Source: an uncultured Eubacteriales bacterium
GTDB lineage: Bacteria; Bacillota; Clostridia; Oscillospirales; Oscillospiraceae
NCBI GenBank assembly: GCA_902492005.1
Contig: CABUJV010000019.1
Location: 1 to 38,699, forward strand
Direction: 5' to 3'
Length of the DNA stretch: 38,699 nt
Every line of letters begins with the position of its first letter. The first letter of the stretch is position 1. The notes under the pieces were generated by a model. It saw nothing but the letters and a program-made list of their open reading frames with translations, did not search any database and was not told the origin of the DNA. The position numbers and the translations under genes are program-made. This document shows, piece after piece, positions 31,917-38,699 of the stretch.

Positions 31917-32990
31917 TCAGTACAGGCCGATGCCGCTGAGAATGCGCTGGATCTCATACGCCCGGCGGGACCAGGCGGCGGCGGAACCGTAGTCTCTCCG
32001 GCGGGGGGAGACCCAGGCCGGGTCCTCGGCCAGCGCGCTTTCGCACATGCGGTCGTACTCATCCAGAGAGTGGGCGCCGTAGATGACGTCGGGGAACTCC
32101 TCCACCTGCTCGGGCAGGAGCATGGTGACGATGGGCTTGCCAGTGGAGAGATATTCGTAGATACGCCGGGGGATGACGTCGCTGTCCAGCCGGTCGCGCC
32201 TCTGGAGGTCCAGGCAGACGTCAAAGCGGCCCAGATAGTCGGGAATCTCCACCATGGGCCGGGGGCCCAGAAGGTGGACGTTGGGCAGCTCCCGCAGGTA
32301 GGTCAGCCGGGGATTGTCACCCACCGGACCCACCAGCACGAACTGCCAGCGTGGGTGGCCCTTGGCGGCATATTCCACGGGGGTCAGGTCCAGCGCTGCG
32401 TCCACTGCCCCCACCCAGCCCAGCACCGGGCCGGACAGGCCGGACAGCTCGGGCGGAGTATCCAGATCCGTCCGGCAGAACATGGGGAAATTGACCCCGT
32501 TGGGGATGAGGGCGATGTTGGCGCTGCAGGGGGAGAGCCGGTCCAGCAGGTAGGGGGAGGCGGCAAAGACCACATCGGCCGCCGCCGCCAGATCGCCCTC
32601 CCAGTGGAGGGGCAGATGGGACCAGTCCAGGCCGCAGTCGTAGATCAGGCCCTGATAGGCCAGGTGGTCCAGCAGGTGGACCTGGACGGGGGAGGTGGTC
32701 CACAGCACGGGGCTGCGGAAGCGGTGGCGGCTCATGGCGCGGAGCACCTGATCGGCCTGCCGCCGCCAGGCCCGGCGAAACAGCAGAGAGACTCGCTCCG
32801 GCACCGCGGGGGCGGGGGGCAACGTGTAGAGATAGACGCCCGGCCGGACCTGCATGCCCTGTTTGCGCTCCTTGGGGCCGGCGGGCGCAAAAAAGAGGAC
32901 CTGGGCGTGCTTCAGCCGTGTGACGAGCTGCTGGGTGCGGGTAGGGATGGCCTGCCAGGGCTCGTGGGAGAGGACAACGTATTGTTTCAA
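31917..32990 (-). CDS. Glycosyltransferase (GT-B fold, GT1/GT4-like)
   Basis: 357 aa. A GT-B layout: an N-terminal acceptor half with sparse motifs, and a C-terminal nucleotide-sugar half. The latter has IALIPNGVNFPMF, GWVGAVDAALDL, FVLVGPVGDNPRL, NVHLLGPRPMVEIPDYL and RRIYEYLSTGKPIVT. It resembles TuaH-type enzymes of wall glycopolymer synthesis. TTG start with GGAGG 8 nt upstream. It follows the GT4-CsaB gene after 20 nt, so both probably build the same secondary wall polymer. The sugar is unknown. Confidence 0.85.
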   Translation of the reverse strand: MKQYVVLSHEPWQAIPTRTQQLVTRLKHAQVLFFAPAGPKERKQGMQVRPGVYLYTLPPAPAVPERVSLLFRRAWRRQADQVLRAMSRHRFRSPVLWTTSPVQVHLLDHLAYQGLIYDCGLDWSHLPLHWEGDLAAAADVVFAASPYLLDRLSPCSANIALIPNGVNFPMFCRTDLDTPPELSGLSGPVLGWVGAVDAALDLTPVEYAAKGHPRWQFVLVGPVGDNPRLTYLRELPNVHLLGPRPMVEIPDYLGRFDVCLDLQRRDRLDSDVIPRRIYEYLSTGKPIVTMLLPEQVEEFPDVIYGAHSLDEYDRMCESALAEDPAWVSPRRRDYGSAAAWSRRAYEIQRILSGIGLY

Positions 32991-33010
32991 GGGGAGGACC
33001 TCCGTGGTGA

Positions 33011-35248
33011 TCAGGATTCCGGCAGGGCGAGGTCCAGCAGCTTGGCCGCCGTCTCGCGGTTGCGGCGCTCCACCTGGCGCAGGCGCTCCACGCCGCCGGA
33101 GAGGAACTGGGCGTCTCCGATGCGCCGGACAGCGGCGTCGATCTGGCCGGTGAGGCGCTCATAGGTGAGCTCACCCAGGTCGGTGAACAGATCCTGGCCG
33201 ATGTAGGACAAAAAGGAGCTGATCTTCTGATCATAGACCACGCCTACCAGCGGGACGCCCTGTCCGGCGGAAAAGACCAGGGCGTGCAGGCGCATGGAGA
33301 CCACCACCTGCATCCGGGCGAAAAGGCCGATGGTGTGGTCGGAGGCTCCGGTGTCCTCGATGATATGGTGGGGGGCCTTCATATGGGCGGCCGCCTTCCG
33401 GGAGGCCTCCACATCCAGCCGCTTTTCGATGGGCAGAAAGACCGGCGTCAGGCCGTATTTTTCCCAGGCGTAGTCCGCCGCCTGCCCGAAGAGTTCGGCC
33501 TTCTCCTCAAAGCCGGGCCAGGGGCGGAGGGTAAAGCCGATGTACCGGCCGTGAGGGGCCAGGCCCTGGCTCTCCAGCATCCCGTCGATGACCTCGGAAG
33601 AGGCGGCGGGCAAAATGACGGTGGGGTCGGCGGAGAGGACGATCTCGGGCCGGGTCACCCCCATGTCCTCCAGTTCGGAGAGGGAATGGGTGTCCCGCAG
33701 GGTGATGGCGTCCACGCTTTTCTGGAGCACCCGGGAGGCCCGTTCCCGGTTGGCGGGGTGGTGAATGGGGCCGATGCCGCAGCCGTACATGAGGACTTGG
33801 TTGCCCAGGCGCTTGGCGGCTGAGATGGTAAAGAGATAAAACCACAGGGAGCGGTGGCTGGTGACATCCTGCATCAGGGAGCCGCCGCCGTTGATATACA
33901 GGCGGGTGCGGGCCATGCGCCAGAGGAATTTGGGGACCCCGAAGGTGTAGATGGAGTTGACCCGGTATTTCAGCCGGGTGTCCTGGGGACTGCGGGAGAG
34001 GACCCACACAGGCAGATCGGGGTCCAGCTGGCGCAGCTCGGCCACGATGGCCTCCAGAATGGCGTCGTCGCCGGCGTTGCCGCGGCCATAGGCCCCGCAG
34101 ACCAGGGCGCCGTCCCGGCTGTGATGGGGGCGCTGCTGGCGGCGCAGAATGATCTCGTAGATGTCGAGCTGACGGCGGACGGTGGACTCCAGAGAGTATT
34201 CCTCCACCGCCTTCTGGTGCAGCCGTTGGCCCAGATGGCGGCGCAGAGTGGCGTCCTGGGCCAGGGCAACGAGGTGCCGGGCCAGCTCATCGGCGTTGCC
34301 GGGGGAGAAGAGCAGCCCGTTGACCCCGTGGTCGATGAGGTAGGGCACGCCCCCCACCCGGGAGCTGATGGTTGGCAGGGAGGCCCGGGCCCCTTCGGTG
34401 AGGGCGTAAGGGAAGGTCTCGGACAGCGAGGTGAGGGTATTGATGTCCAGGGACTGATAGAAGGTGTTGGTGTCGGTGACCCAGCCGGCGAAGCAGACCT
34501 GCCCGGCCACGCCCAGCTCGCCGGCCAGGGCCTTGAGCATATCCATCTGTTCGCCGTCCCCGGCGATGAGCAGCCGGAGCTGGGGACAAGCTGCATGGGC
34601 CTTGGCAAAGCCGCGGATCAGGGTGGCGATATCTTTGACCGGGCTGAGGCGGGCGGCAATGCCCGCCACCACGGAGGTCTCGTCGGCCTCCAGCCCCACG
34701 GACCGGAGATAGGCCAGACGGTCCAGGGCGGGGGGCGGAAGGGTGAAGTCGATGCCGTTGTAGATGGGGAAGAGCTTGTCCGGGTCGAAGCCCCGGGAGA
34801 TGAGCAGATCCACCATGGCGTCGGAGACGCCGATGCGGTAGTCCAGCCGCCGCAGGGCGAGGGTATTGATGGTGCCGTAGGTGACGCGGGAGAAGGGACG
34901 GCCCAGGTAATCCAGCCGGTAGTCGGAGTGGACGGTGGTGACTACCGGCAGGCCGGTGGATTTGCGCAGAAGAGCGCCCATCATATTCCCCCGGGCGCCG
35001 TGACAGTGGATGAGATCGTAGCCGCCCTCCCGGATTTTCTGCTTGAGCAGGCGGAGGGTGCGCAGCACGTTGCGGTCGGAATAGACCTGAGTGGAGATGC
35101 CCAGCTCCCGCGCCTCCTGGGCGAAGGGCCCTTCCATGAAGCAGACCATGTCCACCTCGATGGTCCTGGACAGGTTCCGGAGCAGGGAGAGCACATGGGT
35201 TTTGGCGCCGCCGCTGTCGCCGCCGCTGATGAGATGAATGACTTTCAT
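33011..35248 (-). CDS. csaB: GT4 glycosyltransferase fused to polysaccharide pyruvyl transferase CsaB
   Basis: 745 aa with two enzymes. Residues 1 to about 370 are a GT4 glycosyltransferase: HLISGGDSGGAKTH, IYNGIDF, GIAARLSPVKD, LLIAGDGEQ, and the E277-x7-E285 pair in SETFPYALTEG. Residues about 380-745 are CsaB: CGAYGRGNAGDDAILEAI, YINGGGSLMQDVTS, LMYGCGIGPI, FTLRPWP and the late VVSMRLHALVFSAGQGVP. CsaB adds ketal pyruvate to wall polysaccharide so that SLH domains can bind. The start is ATG 35248 with GGAGG 8 nt upstream; TTG 35263 overlaps that site. The fusion suggests transfer and pyruvylation of the same sugar. Confidence 0.92.
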   Translation of the reverse strand: MKVIHLISGGDSGGAKTHVLSLLRNLSRTIEVDMVCFMEGPFAQEARELGISTQVYSDRNVLRTLRLLKQKIREGGYDLIHCHGARGNMMGALLRKSTGLPVVTTVHSDYRLDYLGRPFSRVTYGTINTLALRRLDYRIGVSDAMVDLLISRGFDPDKLFPIYNGIDFTLPPPALDRLAYLRSVGLEADETSVVAGIAARLSPVKDIATLIRGFAKAHAACPQLRLLIAGDGEQMDMLKALAGELGVAGQVCFAGWVTDTNTFYQSLDINTLTSLSETFPYALTEGARASLPTISSRVGGVPYLIDHGVNGLLFSPGNADELARHLVALAQDATLRRHLGQRLHQKAVEEYSLESTVRRQLDIYEIILRRQQRPHHSRDGALVCGAYGRGNAGDDAILEAIVAELRQLDPDLPVWVLSRSPQDTRLKYRVNSIYTFGVPKFLWRMARTRLYINGGGSLMQDVTSHRSLWFYLFTISAAKRLGNQVLMYGCGIGPIHHPANRERASRVLQKSVDAITLRDTHSLSELEDMGVTRPEIVLSADPTVILPAASSEVIDGMLESQGLAPHGRYIGFTLRPWPGFEEKAELFGQAADYAWEKYGLTPVFLPIEKRLDVEASRKAAAHMKAPHHIIEDTGASDHTIGLFARMQVVVSMRLHALVFSAGQGVPLVGVVYDQKISSFLSYIGQDLFTDLGELTYERLTGQIDAAVRRIGDAQFLSGGVERLRQVERRNRETAAKLLDLALPES

Positions 35249-35270
35249 GCAGAGGGCCTCCAAAAAGTAC

Positions 35271-35299
35271 TTGTAACGCAGACAAAAATATTATACAAT
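35271..35299 (+). promoter_or_regulatory. Promoter of the DUF4330 gene
   Basis: TTGTAA (35271-35276), a 17-nt spacer, TACAAT (35294-35299). Its -10 overlaps the -10 of the opposite promoter by two bases. Confidence 0.7.
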
Positions 35300-35318
35300 A
35301 GTTCGGTAAGCCGGTCAA
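35290..35318 (-). promoter_or_regulatory. Promoter of the GT4-CsaB/glycosyltransferase operon
   Basis: Minus strand TTGACC (35313-35318), a 17-nt spacer, TATAAT (35290-35295). It occupies the same DNA as the plus-strand promoter. Confidence 0.82.
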
Positions 35319-35367
35319 ATAAAAAGAGGACAACGTCCCTTCGCAGAAAAACAAACGGAGGTATCCC

Positions 35368-35895
35368 ATGAAAGTCGTGGATGAAAAGGGAAAGATTTTC
35401 GGCAAGCTGAACATCATTGATCTGCTGGTCATACTTCTGCTCATCGCCGCCGTGGCGCTGGTGGGCTATAAGGCCACCCACCGGGCCGAGAATGCGGGCG
35501 GCAGCACCACGGTGCTTACTTACACCGTGGAGTGCGACGCCATCAAGCCGGAGGTCTATGAGAGCGTGAAGGCATTCGTGGAAGCGTCCGAGGAGGGCGA
35601 CCAGTTGATGGCCAACGGCGAGATGGTGACCGCCTGGGTCACCGACGTCACCGCCGCGCCACACGAGGCCAATGCCACCCTGAGCGCCAACAACGACGGC
35701 AGCCTGGTTCTGCCTGTGGACCCGGATACTGTGGATCTGGTGTTTACCATCAAGGCCCATGTGGCCAACACCGTCACCAACGAGGTGGGCTCGCAGGAGG
35801 TCCGGGTGGGCAAGCGCCACATCGTCAAGACCACGCATTTTGAGGTGATCGACGGCATCATTCTCACCTGCGGCTGGGAGACCCAGGAGGGGTGA
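35368..35895 (+). CDS. DUF4330 single-pass membrane protein
   Basis: 175 aa. The opening KVVDEKGKIFGKLNIIDLLV and the following helix (about 16-36) match the DUF4330 family. The remaining ~135 residues are extracytoplasmic and beta-rich, with no catalytic motif seen. GGAGG lies 6 nt before the ATG. It is divergent from the CsaB operon across a shared promoter region, as in related genomes, and is followed by a terminator. A role at the cell wall is inferred from topology and context only. Confidence 0.85.
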   Translation: MKVVDEKGKIFGKLNIIDLLVILLLIAAVALVGYKATHRAENAGGSTTVLTYTVECDAIKPEVYESVKAFVEASEEGDQLMANGEMVTAWVTDVTAAPHEANATLSANNDGSLVLPVDPDTVDLVFTIKAHVANTVTNEVGSQEVRVGKRHIVKTTHFEVIDGIILTCGWETQEG

Positions 35896-35931
35896 GCCTG
35901 CGGACCCGGGTACCCGGAACAATCCATACGA

Positions 35932-35967
35932 AGGGCGGGGGCACGTGGCTGGCCCCCGCCCTGTTTT
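35932..35967 (+). terminator. Intrinsic terminator between DUF4330 and PAP2 genes
   Basis: Perfect 11-bp GC stem (35932-35942 with 35952-35962) followed by GTTTTCT. It ends 16 nt before the PAP2 start, leaving no room for another promoter. PAP2 expression may therefore depend on read-through or a promoter inside the DUF4330 gene. Confidence 0.8.
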
Positions 35968-35982
35968 CTCTGGAGGCATAGG

Positions 35983-36528
35983 ATGCTGGAGTATATTCAG
36001 GCCCTGGACGGGGCCATTCTGCTGTGGATACAGGAAGTCCTGCGCCTGCCCGTGCTCGACGGCTTTATGGCGCTGTTTACCCAACTGGGCAACGCGGGGC
36101 TGGTTTGGGTAGGGATCTCTCTGGCCCTGCTGTTGTTTCCGCGGACCAGACGGATGGGCCTTTGGGCCTTGGTGGCGCTGCTGCTGGGTCTGCTGTGCAC
36201 CAACGTGGTCCTAAAGCACCTGGTGGGCCGGACCCGGCCCTGGCTGGTGGTGGAGGGGCTCACCCATCTGGTGGTGGAGAACGACCCGCTGTCCTTTCCC
36301 TCGGGACACACCTGCGCCGCCTTCGCGGCGGGGTCGGTGTGGGCGCGGTTTGCGGAGCGGCGCTGGCTCAAGGCCTTGTGCATCCTTCAGGCCGTGCTGA
36401 TGGCCTTTTCCCGCCTGTATGTGGGGGTGCACTTTCCCACTGATGTGCTGGCGGGCTGTGCCGTGGGTCTGTTCTGCGGCTGGCTGGCCTGGCGGCTGTA
36501 CGGCAAGTGGGAGGTGGGACGGACATGA
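35983..36528 (+). CDS. PAP2-family lipid phosphatase (BcrC-like)
   Basis: 181 aa, five to six membrane helices. The three phosphatase motifs are complete: K78-x6-R85-P86, P106-S-G-H109 and S143-R144-x5-H150-x3-D154. The size and topology fit undecaprenyl-pyrophosphate phosphatases of the BcrC type, which recycle the wall lipid carrier on the outer face. Other PAP2 substrates are possible. GGAGG lies 6 nt before the ATG. It overlaps the nucleosidase-family gene by 4 nt. Confidence 0.92.
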   Translation: MLEYIQALDGAILLWIQEVLRLPVLDGFMALFTQLGNAGLVWVGISLALLLFPRTRRMGLWALVALLLGLLCTNVVLKHLVGRTRPWLVVEGLTHLVVENDPLSFPSGHTCAAFAAGSVWARFAERRWLKALCILQAVLMAFSRLYVGVHFPTDVLAGCAVGLFCGWLAWRLYGKWEVGRT

Positions 36529-37238
36529 AGAGACCCATCCTCATACAGGGGGCCATGGATGTGGAGACCGACTGGCTGGTTTCCCGGCTGGAAGCCCGGG
36601 CGGAGACGGTGACCGGCGGCTTTCGCTTCTGGCGGGGCCGCTGCGGAGCCCTCGATCTGGTGGTGAGCCGGACGGAGATTGGCACCATTCGGTGCGCCGC
36701 CGCCACTGCCTTGGGCGTCGCGGCCTTCCGCCCCCAAGCTGTGATCAACCAGGGCGTTGCCGGCTCCCACCGGGAGGACCTACACGTGGGAGACCTGGTA
36801 GTGGGGCGGAGCTGTATCCATATCCACGATGTCAAGACACAGATGCGGGATAGGGGAGAGGGCTCGGCGCCCTTCGACTGGGAATTTCACCTCCACGACG
36901 ACGGGCAGCGGGTATTCCCGGTGTATGAAGCGGACCCGGCCTGGGCGGCGCTGTTTGAAAAAGCCCCCTGGCAGGGGACGAGAGTTTCGGGGCGGCTGGG
37001 GAGCGGCGACGTATTCAACCGGGAGATCGACCGCATCCTGTGGCTCCGGCAGCGGGCGGGGGAGTGCTGTGAGGACATGGAGAGCGCGGCGGCCTATGAG
37101 GTGTGCGCCCGCTTCAGCGTGCCCTGTGTGGGCGTACGGATCATCTCCAACAACGAGCTGACCGGAGAGCCCTATCAGCGCACGGTGGGGGAGCAGCTTC
37201 AGCACTTCGTGCTTGCAGCGTTGGAGGCGCTTGCATAA
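36525..37238 (+). CDS. MTA/SAH nucleosidase-like protein (nucleoside phosphorylase superfamily)
   Basis: 237 aa. The opening ILIQGAMDVETDW resembles the GAMEEE start of 5'-methylthioadenosine/S-adenosylhomocysteine nucleosidase. The glycine block INQGVAGSHREDLHVGDLVV, LGSGDVFN and ribose-binding E186 in CEDMESAAAYE are present. The usual catalytic Asp of MTAN (ISD) is Asn here: I-I-S-N209-N. That is a form seen in futalosine-type or other superfamily members, so substrate and even activity are uncertain. The start is ATG 36525, inside the PAP2 stop. Co-translation with a membrane lipid phosphatase is odd and unexplained. Confidence 0.82.
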   Translation: MKRPILIQGAMDVETDWLVSRLEARAETVTGGFRFWRGRCGALDLVVSRTEIGTIRCAAATALGVAAFRPQAVINQGVAGSHREDLHVGDLVVGRSCIHIHDVKTQMRDRGEGSAPFDWEFHLHDDGQRVFPVYEADPAWAALFEKAPWQGTRVSGRLGSGDVFNREIDRILWLRQRAGECCEDMESAAAYEVCARFSVPCVGVRIISNNELTGEPYQRTVGEQLQHFVLAALEALA

Positions 37239-37282
37239 AAAGGGGTCCGTACCCATCGGGTACGGACCCCTTTTTATGCAAG
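37230..37282. terminator. 25-bp perfect bidirectional terminator
   Basis: Arms 37230-37254 and 37258-37282 are perfectly complementary around ATC, with A5 on the left and T5 on the right. It works in both directions for the convergent nucleosidase and rplL genes. The left arm contains the TAA stop of the nucleosidase gene. Confidence 0.93.
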
Positions 37283-37292
37283 CGAAAGAAAC

Positions 37293-37673
37293 TTACTTCA
37301 GCTCGACCTTGGCGCCGACCTCTTCCAGCTTCTTCTTCAGCTCCTCGGCCTCGTCCTTGGAGACGCCCTCCTTGACGGCCTTGGGAGCGGCCTCGACCAG
37401 AGCCTTGGCCTCAGCCAGGCCCAGGCTGGTGATCTCGCGGACTGCCTTGATGACCTTGATCTTCTCGGCGCCGACCTCAGCCAGGACGACGTCAAACTCG
37501 GTCTTCTCCTCGGCAGCGGCGGCGGCGGCGGGAGCAGCGGCGGCGGCGACGGCCACGGGAGCGGCGGCGGAAACGCCGAACTCATCCTCGATGGCGTGGA
37601 CCAGCTCGGACAGGTCCAGGACGGTCAGAGCCTTGATCTCTTCCAGAATAGCAGTAACTTTCTCGCTAGCCAT
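37293..37673 (-). CDS. rplL: 50S ribosomal protein L7/L12
   Basis: 126-aa stalk protein. An N-terminal dimerisation helix region (MASEKVTAILEEIKALTVLD), an Ala-rich hinge (about 46-64) and the factor-binding C-terminal domain (EFDVVLAEVGAEKIKVIKAV, then GLAEAKALVE) are all typical. The ATG at 37673 has GGAGG 8 nt upstream; the longer ORF is ignored. It is 63 nt after rplJ in the rplJ-rplL operon. Confidence 0.98.
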   Translation of the reverse strand: MASEKVTAILEEIKALTVLDLSELVHAIEDEFGVSAAAPVAVAAAAAPAAAAAAEEKTEFDVVLAEVGAEKIKVIKAVREITSLGLAEAKALVEAAPKAVKEGVSKDEAEELKKKLEEVGAKVELK

Positions 37674-37736
37674 GATATTTACCTCCAAAATGTTGTTTTG
37701 TTTCATTTGAGTAACCCGGGAAAAAGAGCGCGCAGC

Positions 37737-38273
37737 TTAGCCGGCCTTCTGATCGGCGACGGCCTGGAGCGCACGGGCCAGACCGCTGATGGTGGCATCG
37801 AGAGAGAGGGCCAGACCGCGGACGGGACCCTGCATGGCGCTGAGCAGCATGGACAGCAGGACTTCCTTGCTGGGCAGTTCGGCCAGCGCGTTGACCCCGG
37901 CTACGTCGATGACCTTGCCATCCACGAAGCCGGCCTTGATGACGAACTTCTGACCGTTCATCTTCTTGGCAAACTCGGCCACCACCTTGGCGGGAGCCAC
38001 GGGGTCATTGGCGCAGACGGCCAGAGACGTAGTGCCGTTCAGGACGGGCTCCAGCTCGTCCAGACCGGCGTTCTTTACGGCAAACCGGGTCAGGGTGTTC
38101 TTGACGACCGCGTAGTCCACGCCGTTTTTGCGCATCTCGGCGCGCAGAGCGGTATCCTCGGCCACGGTGACGCCCTTATAGTCCACGAGGACGCCGCCGG
38201 CGGCCCCCTGGAGCTTCTCGGTCAGCTCGGCCACGATGGCCTGCTTCTCACTGAGTACCTTTGCATTCGGCAT
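37737..38273 (-). CDS. rplJ: 50S ribosomal protein L10
   Basis: 178-aa stalk base protein that holds the L7/L12 dimers on 23S rRNA and represses its own operon through the leader. Marks: VDYKGVTVAEDTALRAEMRK, YAVVKNTLTRFA and the C-terminal helix that binds L7/L12 (LARALQAVADQK). GGAGG lies 8 nt before the ATG. Confidence 0.97.
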   Translation of the reverse strand: MPNAKVLSEKQAIVAELTEKLQGAAGGVLVDYKGVTVAEDTALRAEMRKNGVDYAVVKNTLTRFAVKNAGLDELEPVLNGTTSLAVCANDPVAPAKVVAEFAKKMNGQKFVIKAGFVDGKVIDVAGVNALAELPSKEVLLSMLLSAMQGPVRGLALSLDATISGLARALQAVADQKAG

Positions 38274-38298
38274 ATTGTTTCACCTCCGTCAAAAGCAC

Positions 38299-38339
38299 AA
38301 AAAAGTGCTGTCTTCACGTCCAAGACATGAAGACAGCAC
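38299..38339 (-). terminator. L10-leader terminator
   Basis: 16-position stem (38324-38339 with 38305-38320, one G-U pair), followed by TTTTTT on the minus strand. Its 5' arm TGCTGTCT is complementary to AGACAGCA in the leader, giving an antiterminator option. Confidence 0.85.
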
Positions 38340-38340
38340 G

Positions 38341-38410
38341 AAAAAACATTCGACTGGCTTCCTCGGCAGGATTTATGGGGGATGACCCCACCTGCTGTCT
38401 CCGGAACGCG
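38341..38410 (-). ncRNA. Ribosomal protein L10 leader
   Basis: The minus strand has the hallmark blocks GGAGACAGCAGG and AATCCTGCCGAGG, with a GGGG/CCCC hairpin between. It is upstream of rplJ and ahead of a terminator. L10(L12)4 binding controls the rplJL operon. Confidence 0.88.
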
Positions 38411-38416
38411 AAATAT

Positions 38417-38445
38417 AATATATCAGCTTTTGGTCGGCTTGTCAA
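38417..38445 (-). promoter_or_regulatory. Promoter of rplJ-rplL
   Basis: Minus strand TTGACA (38440-38445), a 17-nt spacer, TATATT (38417-38422). Transcription begins just before the L10 leader, so rplJL need not depend on the rplA operon. Confidence 0.85.
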
Positions 38446-38496
38446 GAAAAACGGCGCAATTTCAGCTGGGGCATTTTCCAAAGAAAATACCCTGAC

Positions 38497-38699
38497 TCAC
38501 ATCAGCTTTGCGCCGTTGACCTTCACGCCGGGGCCCATGGTGGAAGCCACCACGCAGCTCTTGATATACTGGCCTTTGGCGGCGGCGGGCTTGGCCTTGA
38601 TGATGGCGCTCATCAGAGCGCTGAAGTTCTCAGCCAGTTTCTCGGCGCCGAAGGAGACCTTGCCGATGGGGCAGTGGATGATGTTGGTCTTGTCCAGAC
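38497..38699 (-). CDS. rplA: 50S ribosomal protein L1, C-terminal part (5' end outside window)
   Basis: The minus strand from the right edge encodes the last ~67 residues of L1. It reads through DKTNIIHCPIGKVSF, SALMSAIIKAKP, KGQYIKSCVVASTMGPGV and ends NGAKLM-stop. This matches the L1 C-terminus (the GKxSF and TMGPGV blocks). A hairpin without a T-run (about 38469-38492) follows the stop. Confidence 0.95.
   Translation of the reverse strand, partial: LDKTNIIHCPIGKVSFGAEKLAENFSALMSAIIKAKPAAAKGQYIKSCVVASTMGPGVKVNGAKLM

Noticed and set aside
1..38699. Mobile elements, prophage, CRISPR array or tRNA genes
   Set aside because: No transposase, integrase, att-like repeat, regularly spaced repeat or tRNA cloverleaf was seen in the window.

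Overview
The window is about 38.7 kb of GC-rich DNA from the chromosome of a low-motility-type gut Clostridia. The best guess is the Oscillospiraceae (a Flavonifractor, Lawsonibacter or Pseudoflavonifractor relative). The reasons are clostridial gene content (group II ECF transporter, CvpA plus DUF5711 pair, split purine genes, DUF4330, CsaB fused to a glycosyltransferase, SLOG/YpsA protein), strong GC3 bias, Shine-Dalgarno-led genes with frequent GTG/TTG starts, and sigma-A promoters with 17-bp spacers. No rRNA, tRNA, insertion sequence, prophage or CRISPR array is visible. This is core chromosome with a few accessory genes.

Layout. 1-2704 (+): the end of a FtsW/RodA gene and a class B penicillin-binding protein. 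2774-6443 (-): a CofE-like protein, a PiT phosphate transporter and Y-family polymerase DinB. 6620-7505 (-): the riboflavin S component RibU behind an FMN riboswitch with its own terminator. 7550-10684 (+): a YpsA-like SLOG protein, then an autoregulated BlaI-type repressor and an unusual M56-M23 double metallopeptidase behind three matching operators. 10736-19552 (-): a ClpE-like AAA+ unfoldase, CvpA, DUF5711, TruA, EcfT, EcfA2, EcfA1 and a RlmI-like methyltransferase. 19739-21325 (+): a DivIVA-like protein and a metallo-beta-lactamase-fold hydrolase. 21379-23278 (-): an XRE regulator with a glycine-rich repeat tail and a YkvI-like membrane protein.

23346-31834 (-) is one purine operon in the order purE-purC-purF-purM-purN-purO-purH-traX-purD. 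It starts from a clear promoter and a long leader that ends in an intrinsic terminator. It uses a two-protein IMP-forming end (AICAR formyltransferase-only PurH plus archaeal-type PurO), carries a TraX-like membrane protein between purH and purD, and its PurF lacks the N-terminal glutaminase cysteine.

31917-35248 (-) is a cell-wall glycopolymer locus (a glycosyltransferase and a GT4-CsaB fusion). It is divergent from a DUF4330 gene across a promoter pair whose -10 boxes overlap. A PAP2 phosphatase and a nucleosidase-family gene follow (+). The window ends with rplL, rplJ under an L10 leader, and the 3' end of rplA (-).

How genes connect. RibU (6.6 kb) is an S component without its own ATPases. 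EcfA1-EcfA2-EcfT (16-18.6 kb) is an energizing module without an S component, so they may work together. FtsW/PBP, the PAP2 lipid phosphatase, CsaB and the M56-M23 protein all act on the envelope. The best candidates for unusual biology are the M56-M23/BlaI cassette, the glutaminase-dead PurF in the only pur operon seen, the unassigned purE leader RNA, and the superimposed divergent promoters at 35.3 kb.
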